A stretch of 64,000 bases of DNA, from assembly GCF_001625195.1 (NCBI RefSeq), contig NC_054390.1, positions 6,359,222 through 6,423,221 of the forward strand, in the 5' to 3' direction. Origin of the DNA: Drechmeria coniospora (Eukaryota; Ascomycota; Sordariomycetes; Hypocreales; Ophiocordycipitaceae). Position 1 is the first letter of the stretch. Every line of letters begins with the position of its first letter. The notes beneath the pieces were generated by a model, which did no database searches, was not told the DNA's origin, and saw only the letters and a program-made list of their open reading frames with translations. The translations under genes and the position numbers were made by a program. This document shows, piece by piece, positions 45,301 through 57,143 of the stretch.

Positions 45301-47248
45301 AGAAAAGCCACCCTATCGGCCCCGGAATCCAGGAATCGATAGAGCAGCTGCGAGATCCTGGAAGCCCCGTCTGCATGATCGGCTCTAGATGTTATTCTCG
45401 CGATAGCGTTCGCTCGTCGCGACAGTTCCCTGAGAGCCTCCGCCGTGCCTTGACTGCCTTCATCACCACTGAGTGTAAGCTGGCGATACCTCTCATCGGC
45501 ATACAATCGTGTCAACGCTGCCGCGCAGGTATCCCTCACGTCTTCGAAGGGGTCCATGAGTAGGTCAGAGAGTGCTCGTGCCCATTTTTCATCGAAGAGA
45601 TCGAAGAAAAGCTGTTGGTCTTCGTCCGTCTCCCATGGTTTCGACGCTTCACTCTCCAGGCGAGTGATCGTTGTCAAAGCCTTCAAGGCCGTTATGTGCC
45701 TTTGATACGAAGCCGTGGGTGTTAGTTCGCTGCACAAAAATCCAATGTACCATTTCAGAAACTCCGAATGGTATCTGAGGCAATCGGTCAATTGCGATAC
45801 GGGGAGGGCGATCAAGTTGGAGCGGTACACCATGGGCTGTGTCGCAGCAGTTGAACCCAGCTTGTCCTCCGTACCGGCCTTCTGGGCCTTTGCTCGTGCT
45901 CTTGGTATACTTCGCTTCAAGACATGAATCGCGCCGCGTACTCGTTTAAACATGTCTCGTACGTAGCCAGATACCTCGACTCTGAATTTGGGGTCTGCAT
46001 CGGCGAAAAAGATGCTCAAATGCCGGCGAAGCAACTCCAACGTGGCGACGGAAAATGGCCTCGTGGTGGAAGGAGAAGTTACCAACAAGGACAAGGCCAA
46101 CGCTCGCACCTCGTGAGAAGGATGGGCTAATACGGCATCCAGTCTCTCTTCGTAGATGGTTATAGATTCGGTTTCCTGCGACAGTTCCCTAGAGACAGCT
46201 CGAGAGTTGTTAATGCGGGCTGCTGGTGCAAAACCGAGGCTGTTCTCACCTGGCTCCTCGACAAGACCGACCTTCTTTCCAATCTCTAGGGCAGCCAGCT
46301 GCAGTAAGGATGCAACATCCATATCCATATCGAGACTCTCCGCAGTTGTGCCAATTTGGTTGCCGTTCACCTTTCTCAGAAGCAGCAACCCTTCGGCTCG
46401 ATCGGCTTTGAAGAGCGGCAAGAAAATGTAGTGTTTGATCGACTCTAGGAGCTGCGGCTCCTCGGCCAAGAATTGAAGTAGCCATTGGTACCACTGTTCC
46501 AAACTTGGCCTCGTCGGCCTTCCTGGCTCATCCCCCTTTCTCCAACATCGATACAGGGAGACAACGAATCTGCCGGCCGTGGGGCAAACAAAGTGCAGTC
46601 GCATCCAGTGAAAGAGAGAGATGGTAAAGTTTCTCCAAACTTCCGTCTCATCAGCCTGCGCCCACCTCTGATGAAGAGCGAGATAATTGGATCGAATGTC
46701 CTCCAGAGTTACCACGCCTCTTGTCAGGAAGTGATCCAAAGTCTTAATGGCAGATTTAGCGACAGGCTTGGCTGAAAGACCAGTGATTATGGAAATGATA
46801 CTTTCAAGAAGACATCTATTCGTCTCTTTGGCAACAGTCCGGTCCGGATTCGTTCGAATGAATCGCTCTATCAAATTGAGAACGAGCTTCATGGACCGAT
46901 GGTGATCGGACTCGTTCCATTCAATGAAGAAATGGAAGAGAGAGACAGTCACTTCGTTGGAAAATGCCCATTTTTGAAGTTCCCCCGAGCTCGATTTCGA
47001 CGACTGTTCTACGAGACCGCAGAGTCTGACGCAGGCTTGGCCTGAGACAGACTTTGGCTGGGCTGCTTCACTGAGAAGATGCTCAAAGAGGCTGTGCGCA
47101 TACCTATTTCAATCTCAGTCATGGGTGGCGGCAAATATCAGAAGTAAACGAACCGTTTTTGAGAACCCGGTGTTTGAACTTCAAGCCAGTCCACGACCTG
47201 CACCGGATTTGCTAGCAGCTGTGCAGCCTCAAGGAGTTCACTCTCCAT
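42304..47248 (-). CDS. Trm732/THADA-type HEAT-repeat protein (DUF2428), tRNA 2'-O-methylation partner
   Basis: Minus-strand exons 47248-47154, 47103-44965, 44905-43845, 43786-43104 and 43044-42304 give 1572 residues. Donors are GTTCGT, GTGAGC, GTCAGT and GTACGT; the second intron uses an AAG acceptor. The protein is built of helical repeats. The DUF2428 core lies around residues 740-1100 and includes RRSAGIPSLMTGILSA, AYNCLKDVF, SEVWAIRNCGLIFLRSLIDRLFG and VWHVRELAARTL. In yeast, Trm732 partners the methyltransferase Trm7 to modify position 32 of the tRNA anticodon loop; the human homologue is THADA. All exon junctions restore continuous helical sequence. The first ATG at 47248 gives a start like that of relatives, though an extra upstream exon cannot be ruled out. 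It shares a divergent promoter with uL1. Confidence 0.92.
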
Positions 47249-47592
47249 GGTTTGGGTCGGATTGGGCGCAGTAATTCTCCAAACGCCGCATATCCTGAAA
47301 ACTGTGTGATTATTATTCAGGTTTTAACATTGAACATTCATAGATTCCTGCCCAAGTAGAACTCTCAAAATGCATTGCTTCAACATTCGCGATGCTATTT
47401 GGTATATCCACCGAGAAAGGAAGTCGCGAGTCAAAGCCATCACGTGGAGTGGCACGTGAGAAATTTTGCCCTTGCGCACCAACCCCACCAAAATCCATCA
47501 TCGCATCGGGCGGAACGAAATTCTACTCTTCAAACCAGAATCGTCCTGACCACCATTAGACTCAACGCCGAATCTATTGGGAGACTGCCAAA
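47249..47592. promoter_or_regulatory. Bidirectional promoter of the Trm732 and uL1 genes with two CACGTG boxes
   Basis: 344 bp separate the two start codons. CACGTG occurs at 47441-47446 and 47453-47458, 12 bp apart (about one helical turn), at ~135-150 bp before the uL1 ATG. An open frame of 62 codons on the minus strand (47313-47501) also lies here and is not convincing as a gene. Confidence 0.6.
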
Positions 47593-48501
47593 ATGTCGAA
47601 GATCACAGTCGGTAAGTTATCCAGCACTTTTCTCTGCTACCGAGCGCTCAATCAAGAGGGCATCTTGGTGGTGGCTGGGCTGTCTTGATGTGGCGACAAT
47701 CCTGCAACAGAGCACAGAAAGGCTAACACATTAATGCAGCTAATGTCCGGACGCAAGTCACGGATCTCTTGGAGTACTCCAATGAGACCAAGAAGCGCAA
47801 CTTCCTTGAGACGGTTGAGTTGCAGATTGGCCTGAAGAACTACGACCCTCAGCGTGACAAGCGTTTCTCCGGCACCATTCGCCTGCCCTCGATTCCCCGT
47901 CCCAACATGGCCATCTGGTATGAGAAAACTATAAAAGGTTTCATTGGCGGGTCAGAGCATGGATGCTGATTGCAACTGTAGCATTCTGGGTGACCAGCAC
48001 GATCTCGATCGTGCCAAGCACGGTGGTGTCGATGCCATGTCCTCTGATGACTTGAAGAAGCTCAACAAGAACAAGAAGCTCATCAAGAAGCTGGCTCGCA
48101 AGTACGATGCATTCATTGCCTCCGAAGCCCTCATCAAGCAGATCCCCCGTCTCTTGGGTCCCGGTCTGTCCAAGGGTACGTGGCGATGATTTCTGGCCAA
48201 CCACACGCCTGGATTGTCAAGTCTAACTCGAGTCACAGCTGGCAAGTTCCCCACGCCTGTCTCGCACGCCGACGACTTGACTGGCAAGATCAACGAGGTC
48301 AAGTCCACCATCAAGTTCCAGCTGAAGAAGGTTCTGTGCATGGGTGTTGCCGTCGGCAACGTCGGCATGGAGCTGGAGCCGCTCATCAGCAACATCATGC
48401 TGGCCATCAACTACCTCGTCTCCCTGCTCAAGAAGGGCTGGCAGAACGTGGGCAGTCTGACCATCAAGGCCAGCATGTCCCCCCCCAAGCGTCTGTACTA
48501 A
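47593..48501 (+). CDS. rpl1: 60S ribosomal protein uL1 (L1/L10a)
   Basis: Four exons: 47593-47611, 47740-47917, 47982-48175 and 48239-48501, giving 217 residues, the expected length. Donors are GTAAGT, GTATGA and GTACGT. Exon 1 is only 19 bp (MSKITV). The protein includes [23 protein letters not shown], a [13 protein letters not shown] segment formed across the second intron, and [34 protein letters not shown]. It ends [16 protein letters not shown]. uL1 forms the mobile L1 stalk of the 60S subunit at the E site. The tiny first exon is fixed by its donor and by phase with exon 2. Confidence 0.98.
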
Positions 48502-48734
48502 GGGCTTCGCGCCGTCCATCGTGGTCAATACTCGAGGATCATCGGTCCTTGCTAGCTAGATTTCATTAACTTGGAATAAAGCTAAATACACGAATCGCGA
48601 GCGGTTGGTGGATTGACATCCATTGTGACATATGTGTTGTAATCGAATCAAACCACGTAAACAGGGTGGATGATGTTGACGATACATGTATGTACCGGGA
48701 GGAATATTCATCGACGTTCACACTCCGTCTAATG

Positions 48735-50624
48735 TTAGCAACTTTTGGTGACCCTCCAGGCAGCGAGTCCTCTTCGACCGATGACTCTCGACAGAGTATT
48801 CCAAACTCCATCATCGCCAAAGTCCAAGTCATCGAGGTTCAGATGCCTCCGATGACTCCACACCTCCCGAAATCTTAGCCCATGAACCCCCTTGTTGGGC
48901 ACATAGTTGTCTAGCCATGTGGCCGATCTCGGGGCGATCAAATACGTCCCATTCTTCTCCTTGAGGTATTCTTTGTTGCGCCTGTCGGCGGGTGTGTCGC
49001 AGGTCGCGAGGTTCATCAACTGATCGATCAGTGCCTCGCCCTCGAGTCCCATGACGTCGTTTGTTTGCAGAGCTTCGCTCTTGCCGTTGAGAAGCCAAAT
49101 GGGGGGCGAATACGTCTTCCACCAGATTGCGTTGGTAGCGTCGGGTTGGTGACTCATGAAGACCTGGCCTGGGATGATGCCCCCTTGATGATAAATGCCC
49201 ATGAGGACGCCGAAGACGAGGTTGAATACGATCCACGACACTGCCCAGATGCGGAGAAGCGTTCTGTTTTTCGGCAGCTGAACCGACGACAAGATCAGAG
49301 GCACCGTTGGCAGGAGGAACCTTGCTTCTTGGTGCTGGTACATGGACAGAACCACCAAGCCGGAGATGGCGGAATAGAGTCTGATGGAAAGGTGAGGCTG
49401 CGTCAGGAGCAGCAGGGTGGCGGGACCCAAGAGCTGAGGCAGATTTGCCACGAGGTGCTGATACCGAGGATGGATGCCGTGCTGGGCCAGGTTTTCGGCC
49501 GCCGAGTTGTAGTAGAAATTGTTGATGGGCGTTATGACTGGGTTCGATATCAGGCGCGCCCAGGTGAGAGGTTCGGAGGAGTAGAAGGCGGTATCGAGTG
49601 TGATGGCGATGACGGTGGTTACAAGAGCAGCCGAAACCAGGGCTACAAGAGACAGAGGCCTGCATCCGGATGAGTAAAACGAGGGTGCCGCGTGGTGCTC
49701 GAAGCTGCGTACCTGTTCAAGAAATGGGGTATCAAACGAAGGCCGGGAATCAACAGGAAAGCGGGGAAGGTGATGCGGTTGAAGAGTCCGAAGACGGCGA
49801 CAATGCCGAGGATCGTGGAGGCCAGGTAGGAGGATTCCTGCTGTCGAAACCAGTAAGCGCGTGTTCGATCTGTATTGACTTGCAGGAGAGGGAACGGCAT
49901 ACCCGATCCTCGACGATGCGTTGTATCAGGACCAAACTCCAGGCCACGACCAACGTTTCCACCGAGTTGGAGAAGGTATGTGTTTGATATGTCCACGTGA
50001 CGTAGGAGGATGCGACGAGCAGCACGGCGATGCGTCGGTGGCGGGGGGACGGTATGAGCTCGTGCAAGGCCCAGTCCTCGAGGACGAAGCTGATGAGAAA
50101 CATGAGGACCCTCAAGGTCCAGAAAACGGCGATGGGGGGGATTTCGCCATCTTGGCCATTCCCGATCCACAGCCAGCGGAGCAACAGCATCGGCAGCCCG
50201 TATACGGGCCAGAGAGGAAAGGCACTTCGGATTGGATTCTCGCGTGTAAACTCCCAAGTGCGCCGAACCGGGTAACTGAATATCTGGCCTGTGAACAGAA
50301 CGCGTCAGCGATCTCGAAGTGGCGGTGATGATTTTTATCTTCTTCGCTGTTGCCGTTGATCATATTTTTCTTGTCGTTCGTTGGCGCGGGAGTTGGTTGT
50401 TTTGATTTCCGGCAGCGTGCAAACGACATTGCGGCGAGACGCGGCCATCTGCTTGATGCCCCGTCCCGTTCTCGCGACGACAAGGCAGCAGCACACCGGG
50501 GGGGGGGGCACGTACCGGCGATGACTTCCGGGCCTTGGAAGTTCTCATCCGGATGCAAATAGCTGGGCGATAAGGCGAACCACAGCCGAATGAGGACGAG
50601 GAGCAAGTAGGTGCGCCGCCACAT
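48735..50624 (-). CDS. smp3: GPI mannosyltransferase IV, Smp3/PIG-Z (GT22 family)
   Basis: Minus-strand exons 50624-50516, 50288-49903, 49840-49713 and 49659-48735 give 515 residues, close to yeast Smp3. Donors are GTACGT, GTATGC and GTACGC. The first intron (227 bp) contains a poly-C run on the coding strand. The protein starts [22 protein letters not shown] and has the HPDE motif (24-27) typical of ER lipid-dependent GT22 mannosyltransferases, followed by NFQGPEV. Many hydrophobic segments follow ([39 protein letters not shown]). The conserved [20 protein letters not shown] segment lies in the last exon. Smp3 adds the fourth mannose to the GPI anchor precursor in the ER lumen. It converges on uL1. 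Confidence 0.95.
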
Positions 50625-53191
50625 GGTTCAACTGGCTGGGCTCAATCTCGGGGATGGCTCAGCAAGCATACTATTCACCTCGAAAGAGCTCGAGTAGTAG
50701 AGTGTGCAACGGGAGACGGTGCTGCTTCGGAGCAGTCGCTCGTCCAGAGCGCAAGGGCAGCGGGGGAAAAAAGCAAGGGCGGTTGGAATCGAAGGTGGCA
50801 CGATGATGACGAATGACGAGATGTGCTCGGCAGATGTGCAAGGTTGCATTCAGCTCATGAACGAAGCTGAAGCTGGCGGCATCAAGGCGAGGGAGGGAAG
50901 CAGATGGAGGATTTTAATGTCTGAAGACGTTTTACCGCGACCATTCGCCCATCGTCAGCAGGCACGTACGGGCTAGCGGTGAGAGAAAATGTTGAGGAGG
51001 GGGGTTGTCGGGCTCGTTGGCGCCCGACGAGGACTGGATTGGACAAGGGGATGGGATGGTGGTGGTATTCCTCTGGTGGAGGGTGACTGACTGACTTCAT
51101 TCATGGCTGTTGATATTAGGTGCTAATATCCGCAGTACCCGTAGCACAGCTTACTAGCACTGCCACTAGTGGTGTTTACCCCTTTTTGCAGTCATCAGAA
51201 GTAACATCAGGGACGTAACGCGAACTAGTTGTACAAGCATGTTATGCCAGGTACAAATAGGTGGTTCCCATGTTCCTGTACAGAGAACGATTGACGAACA
51301 CTGCACAACGATAGGCAGTTCACCAAGAACCCGGCAAGATGAACATAGAGCACGCTCTGTTTTTAACATCTCATCTTTTTTTCCCTTGTCGTTTCCATGG
51401 CGCACGGCCCAAGATCTGTAGTGAGAGCACATGTACTTGTTGCTCGACGTGTCGTGCATTTGTCGTGCATTTGTCGTGCATTTCTATGTTTGTACCACCA
51501 AACGCGTGAGTAGGTACTTGATCGAAACGCGGCGGATGAAGTATTGCTGTACAAGTACGGAGTACGGAGTACTTACATCTCTGCTCTCTACCACCCAGGG
51601 TAGACTGACGACGAAGAACAAGTAAAGGAAAGGACATGCACGCAAGCAGTAGCCATCTTCCATCAACGTTTGCAGGGTAGCATTCTGCATTGGCGAATGT
51701 AGCAGTGCTAACCGTCAACCCGGTTGGCCCGGAGCTGCCAAGCAGGTAATCAGTTGCGTAATGCCATGGTTCGTCTATAAATATCTAGGTACTTGGGATT
51801 CCGTACCGAGGTGTTCAGGCCATGCATGTTTCGTGATAACATTCACATTCTTGCTGCCGATTCCCGTGCATATTTTGGTACCTTATGGTCCAATATACTG
51901 CACATGTTCTCCGTGCTTGATGGCGTCATATAAGAATTGATGCGGCATGCGTCATGACAAGCTTGGTATTTTGATGCATTTCTTGCTGTAATACCCCGCA
52001 GGTACAGCCAAGTCCAGTGGGTATTGGCAGAGTGCTCCGAAGTACAAGTACTCGCCGGGTATTAGTACCTACCTAAGTACCTAGTACTCCGTACTTAGTA
52101 CCTAGGTAATTACCAGTAGGCGCCTAGTACTCTGGAGTGCTCGGTAGAAGTAATTACAGCGACAACTACGGAGTACTCTGTACGTGTACAGTACAATCAG
52201 GTGGAAGCACAGGTACTTGTACTCGTAGTCGTAGTGCATGTACTTGCAAGTGCTCAGTACATGTACATGTAATTACAGTAGTTGCACACCGTGTCCGCCC
52301 ACCAACTGGCTCCTTCGGACGTAGGTGTAATACACCTAGGTACCTACCTAGTACTGTACATGTGCTTGTGCTGGACGGAGTGCATGTGCGATTCATATTA
52401 TGCGGAACCTACTGCTCCAAGTACTTTTGCTGGCAAGCACGAGGTAATAGGACATGCATGCACCAACGTAGTGCTCCGTACTAGTTAGTAGTAATATAGC
52501 TGTAGTGTTAGTACCTTTGTTTCCCTGATGCACGGGCTTTCATCACCTCGGTACATGTACGGAGTACGCAGTGCTGTAAGAACGTACCAGCATGTACTAC
52601 TCCAAACTTGTACATTATTCACAGGTGGCCGGTAACCTAGAGAGTAGTACTGCGCCTATCGCAACAGCATGCAAGTACCTACTAGTAGGAAGTAAGCACT
52701 AAGTGTACATGTACTTGCAGCGCCTGGAAACAAATGGAAAGGTGCTGCAGCGGCCGACTCTGTCGCGTTCCAAGAGTCTCCCCTCCGCTGTGCTTGCACA
52801 GAGGCAATAATCATCACATTATATGCGTGAGCGCATTTTCCATTCCAAGAACAGCACCCTTTCTTCTTACCACCCTTTTTCTTTCTTCCGCAACCTTGCA
52901 ATCCGGCTTTGACCTTGGCGACTTTGCTCTCTGCCTTGTAAAGTACTTCTCCGTCTGTTCATAGGAGCCCCGCAGACCCTGTCGCCCCACTCGTCGTCGC
53001 TCGTTGCCTTAACACGGCACCACAACTCTCCCCTCCTACCAGCATTCATTCCCTCTTCCTTCCTCGGCGCCAACACCATCCCGTCAGGCATCCCGTCATC
53101 GGCACACTTCTCCCAAGCACACCTCTGATCATCCCCTGCCGCAAGACTCGCATCCTCGCACCAGTACCATCGCCCCCCGCCCACCCTCAGC
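50625..53191. other. Divergent gap between the Smp3 and Skp1 genes
   Basis: 2.6 kb. The parts next to the genes are GC-balanced, with a pyrimidine-rich Skp1 leader from 52960. The centre (51490-52720) is a GTAC-rich block. No gene is supported. Confidence 0.5.
51490..52720. repeat. GTAC-rich block with GTACGGAGTAC motifs
   Basis: Overlapping motif copies at 51556-51573 (GTACGGAGTACGGAGTAC). More at 52083-52095, 52167-52177, 52477-52482 and 52557-52568. CTAGGTACCTA-type words are frequent at 52060-52120 and 52330-52360. Confidence 0.75.
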
Positions 53192-53940
53192 ATGGCCGAC
53201 ATCGCAGCCGCCGGACCTCCCGAGAAGGTCTGGCTGCTTTCCAACGACGGCGTCGTCTCTGATGTTGGTGAGTCAGCACCGCACCCGGCCGAAAGGCGAG
53301 TGCACGGCAGCGAGCGAGCGAGCGCGCTGCGTTGCCTTCTCCATGCGGCGTATGGCTGATTGCATGCAGACCGAGACGTCATCGAGCGTTCGGTTCTCAT
53401 CAAGAACCTGCTGGGCGACACGGATGGGAAGTCCACCAAGGAAGCCCCCATCCCCATTCTCAACGTGAGTGGCTCAGCACGTGGAAATGGCTCCTCTCTC
53501 CCGCTGACAAATGTCGAAAGGTCAACCACGCGGTCCTGACCAAGGTCCTTTTGTGGTGTGACCATCACCGAAACGACCCGCCCCAGGCCCAGGACGACGA
53601 GTCCGACGCCCGCAAGAAGAGTACGGACATCGAAGACTGGGACCAGAAGTTCATGCAGGTCGATCAAGAGATGCTCTTCGAGATCATCCTCGTACGTGGT
53701 CGTCCCCTCCGCGTCCCTGCCAACCCGTCTGGGCCCGTCTGCTCACATGCTCCCGAACATTAGGCCGCCAACTATCTCGACATAAAGCCCCTTCTCGACG
53801 TTGGCTGCAAAACCGTCGCCAACATGATCAAGGGCAAGTCTCCCGAGGAGATTCGAAAGACGTTCAACATCACGAACGACTTCACCCCCGAGGAGGAGGA
53901 GCAGATTCGTCGTGAGAACGAGTGGGCCGAGGACCGATAA
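53192..53940 (+). CDS. skp1: Skp1, SCF ubiquitin-ligase adaptor
   Basis: Four exons: 53192-53267, 53370-53464, 53521-53691 and 53764-53940, giving 172 residues. Donors are GTGAGT, GTGAGT and GTACGT; the second intron ends in AAAG. The N-terminal POZ-like part carries [28 protein letters not shown]. It continues with [20 protein letters not shown] and [21 protein letters not shown]. The C-terminal F-box-binding part carries [36 protein letters not shown] and ends NEWAEDR. Skp1 links F-box proteins to cullin-1 in SCF ligases (sconC in Aspergillus). The upstream leader is pyrimidine-rich. It converges on the eL39 gene. Confidence 0.98.
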
Positions 53941-54744
53941 GCCGTCCACCCCTGCACATGCCCTTGGTTGCCTGCCTAGGTGGGAGGCAGCAACAGTTTT
54001 TTTTCTTATCTTGTCAAGGTCGATATCTGCACAGTGCAATTCTGGCGTTGAACAGGAAGGTCCTTCAGGTTGACCGGGTTTCCCTTACATAGGTCACGAG
54101 GAGCAGACTGTTCGTGCCGCGGTGCGGTGATCGGATCCGTTTCCACTCGGGCATCGGTCAATACAGTCATGTTCCCACAAGATGACGTGATTCGACGGAC
54201 GCATCCAAGCACGTACTGTGCACCCCGCGTAGGAAGTGCCGCTCGGCTTCCGTAATTCATTACTCGTGCATCGTAGTGGCCAGCGCCCCATCGGATCGAG
54301 AATGGGGCCGATGCTGGCGGAAGGACGACAAACCCCGAGGACAGCACCGGGTGACGTTTGATGGGCAGACGACGGACACGAGCGAGGATGGTCAGGCTCA
54401 TACGCATCACGGTTGCCCAGGTGGGTGGTGCCGACGCCATATATTCATCTCGTCTTCCCTGATGAGGGGAAATCAAAATCCTTGCATTCCTTTCCCTCAG
54501 ACCGAACGTGACAGGCAGCAGTAGCGTAAATCAAGAAACCAAGGCAATTGCAACCTTGCTCGTTTTCCATCCGTCCACACATCTCACAAAGCCATGACAG
54601 GCATACTGCAATGCTTCATTCCCGTCCCGTGTTTATTTCCATCACCAAGCAGGGAAATCGTGGTGAGTAGATGTGTTTCGTGTGATTGTCGGCGAGAATG
54701 GTTGATGAAATGGAAGAATCGAAACAGATTCGGAAACGAGCAGT
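53941..54744. other. Convergent 3'-3' gap between the Skp1 and eL39 genes
   Basis: 804 bp with no supported gene. The GTACGGAGTAC motif was not seen here. Confidence 0.5.
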
Positions 54745-55180
54745 TTAGATGCCGAGGCGCGTCTTCCTCCAGTGCCGTCTCTTCGCGTTGTAGCTGTCGG
54801 GCCCGTGTCAGTATTGTAGCCTTCACATTTGGCCACGGCTCTCGGTCCGAGGAAAAGTTGGCCGCACCGGCGCCGGCTGGGGAGGGACAGGGGGAAGCGT
54901 ACCGAACGGTGTTGTTAGTTCGGAGTCTGATCCATTGGGGCACAGGGCGGTTCTGCTTCTGCGCCTTGGCAAGCTTCTGCTTGGTACGGAAGGACTTGTG
55001 GCTCTGTGAAGCATCGTCAGCCGTCGATTCGCCGTCACATGTCCATCAAATGGACGAGTTTCGCAGGGGCCTCAACACAAGGCGGCAGCACTCGTTCGAG
55101 GCGACGTCGCAAATGGACAGACATGCCAGCCCGAATGCGCGCGCTCATGGACGGATGCGTGGGGGATGGCGTACCGGCAT
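54745..55180 (-). CDS. rpl39: 60S ribosomal protein eL39
   Basis: Minus-strand exons 55180-55175, 55003-54903 and 54793-54745 encode 51 residues. The first exon is only six bases (ATG CCG); the two introns are 171 and 109 bp, both with donor GTACGC. The protein reads [18 protein letters not shown], then [32 protein letters not shown] across the second junction. It is the small basic protein lining the ribosomal exit tunnel. The length is exactly that of the family. The six-base first exon is supported by the donor, the phase and the match of MPSHKSF to other fungal eL39 starts. Confidence 0.95.
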
Positions 55181-56331
55181 CTTGTTCGGCTTGTCGAGTC
55201 GAGTCGCTGATGGTGATGATTTTGGCCGAGTTTGCGGATAGGCAAGGATTTTGCACGCACCAGAGGGCGTAAAAGCCCTAGCGAGGACAGGAGGATGGGG
55301 CGGTGCCGTGGTGTGGCTGAGTGGCTGTGTCGTCATGTGGCGCTTGCAAATGTGGCGGTTGACTGATGCCTGAGGTGTCCACTTGACGTCCGTATTCGTC
55401 AAGGTGCCATAATTTATACTAGCTAATATAATACCCCTGCCCACCGAGCTCCTGGCAGTGGTCACCTGTTTACTCAGCACTACCGTACTATTGTTGAGTG
55501 ACAAAATTGATTGTGCAATGTCCCTCGTCGACAATGCAGCGGCGGAAAGGACGATATCGGATGGCAACTGTGGCTTTGATTCCTCGCATCGTCGCAAGCA
55601 GAATCTGCTTTTCCTGCTTTCCAAAGATAACCGTGTCACTGTATTGCTCAGACGAAGTGGGAGTCGCTCGTGGTTTCTGACTTGATCGTATGGATTGTGT
55701 TGAGCGCGGCGTCGATCTCAACGAAGGTGCTCGTCTGCCTCCAGTCGTGGCACCGAGCGCCCATTTGAATTTGAGCCCATGTTCGCCTCGGGGGAAGCAG
55801 GGCGGCGGACGCGTAAGAAGAATTCTGCCGAAAATCGGCCCAAGATCGGCGCTGTTCATGGCCAAAACGAGAACGTGGCGGAGGGCATGCAACCGTGACG
55901 GACAAGTGTCTCGACTTATTTGTTAGTGGTGGCGCTGGATGCGAGAATAATAGCCGGCATTATTTTGTCCGGGCTCGAAACCAACCGGAAGGCCTGGCCT
56001 GAACCTGTCCAGAACAGGAACGCCGCCTGCCGAGTCTCCAGCGAGCCACCCCAAACTCGAAAAATCCCCCCAGAGCTGTGCTAGGGGACTGATTTGTCAT
56101 TGTCCATCTCCCTCCTCAAACGACCCATCCGAGTCCATCATCCCCGTTCGACCCCGAGCGTCCTACTTCCTCATCTCCTTCTCGAGGTCTCGACGGCGTT
56201 GCCAGCACTGGGCGTTCCGCAGCTGGACGGACACCTTCGAACCCGACGCCAACCGACCGATACAACCGACAGCTCCCGCGACTCTCCCCATTCACCGGTC
56301 GGAGCGGAGACTCGCGACCTGCGAAGCCAAG
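55181..56331. other. Divergent gap between the eL39 and Arl1 genes
   Basis: 1.15 kb holding both promoters. A TAGGGCTTTTA-type word (minus strand) near 55270, about 90 bp before eL39, may be a promoter element. Short open frames are not convincing. GTACGGAGTAC was not seen. Confidence 0.45.
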
Positions 56332-57143
56332 ATGGGTGCGGGCATGTCATGGTTCTCCAACTTGCTGTGGGCAAAGAAGGAGATACGAATCCTAATTCTG
56401 GGTCTTGTGCGTCGCCTCCATCGGCCCTCAACCGTTGGGATGATGCACTGATGACTTGTCGCGCGATAGGACAATGCCGGCAAGACGACGCTACTGTACA
56501 GGTTGAAGGTATGATGCGCGCAGGCGAGCAGCCTGGCAGGCGTTTCCCTTGGGGCCGGCGGCGAGGCTAACGGGCGGCACCCAACAGATCGGCGAAGTCG
56601 TCACGACGATACCGACCATCGGCTTTAACGTCGAGTCCGTGACGTACAAGAACCTCAACTTCAATGTCTGGGTACGCAACACGCCGTGACGCGCAGCATG
56701 GACGCATTCCGGTGCCCTAACCAGATGACAGGACCTGGGAGGTCAAACGAGCATCAGGCCATACTGGCGGTGCTACTACGCCAACACGGCCGCCGTCATC
56801 TTCGTCGTTGATTCGACCGACATTGAGCGATTACAAACTGCTTCCGAGGAGCTGTCCGCCATGCTCAACGAGGAGGAGCTCAAGGACGCGTCCCTGCTGG
56901 TGTTCGCCAACAAGCAGGATCAGCCTGGTGCCAAGGGCGCCGGCGAGATTTCCGAGGCGCTGCGTCTCGGGGAGCTGCGAGATCGTAACTGGAGCATCAT
57001 GGCCTGCTCGGCCGTCGACGGCAGCGGCGTGAGTGAAGGCATGGACTGGCTGGTGGTACGTACACGCCCTTGTCTGCTCGCGTCTCGGCACGCGTCGGAT
57101 TCTGACCGCATGTCCGTTCCAGCAAACCGTCGCGCAGGACTGA
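56332..57143 (+). CDS. arl1: ADP-ribosylation factor-like GTPase Arl1
   Basis: Five exons: 56332-56406, 56470-56508, 56588-56671, 56732-57055 and 57123-57143, giving 180 residues. Donors are GTGCGT, GTATGA, GTACGC and GTACGT. Gly2 is available for N-myristoylation. The P-loop GLDNAGKT covers 24-31, the switch I Thr is T48 (PTIGFN) and switch II is WDLGGQ (Q71). NKQD and CSA guanine-recognition motifs follow in exon 4 ([31 protein letters not shown]). The last exon is 21 bp (QTVAQD). Arl1 acts at the trans-Golgi in vesicle tethering. GVSEGMDW is read as coding, although it contains a GTGAGT that mimics a donor. Confidence 0.97.

Noticed and set aside
47313..47501. 62-codon minus-strand frame between the Trm732 and uL1 genes as an upstream Trm732 exon
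   Set aside because: No donor links it in phase to the 47248 start region, and the chosen ATG already gives a family-like N-terminus.
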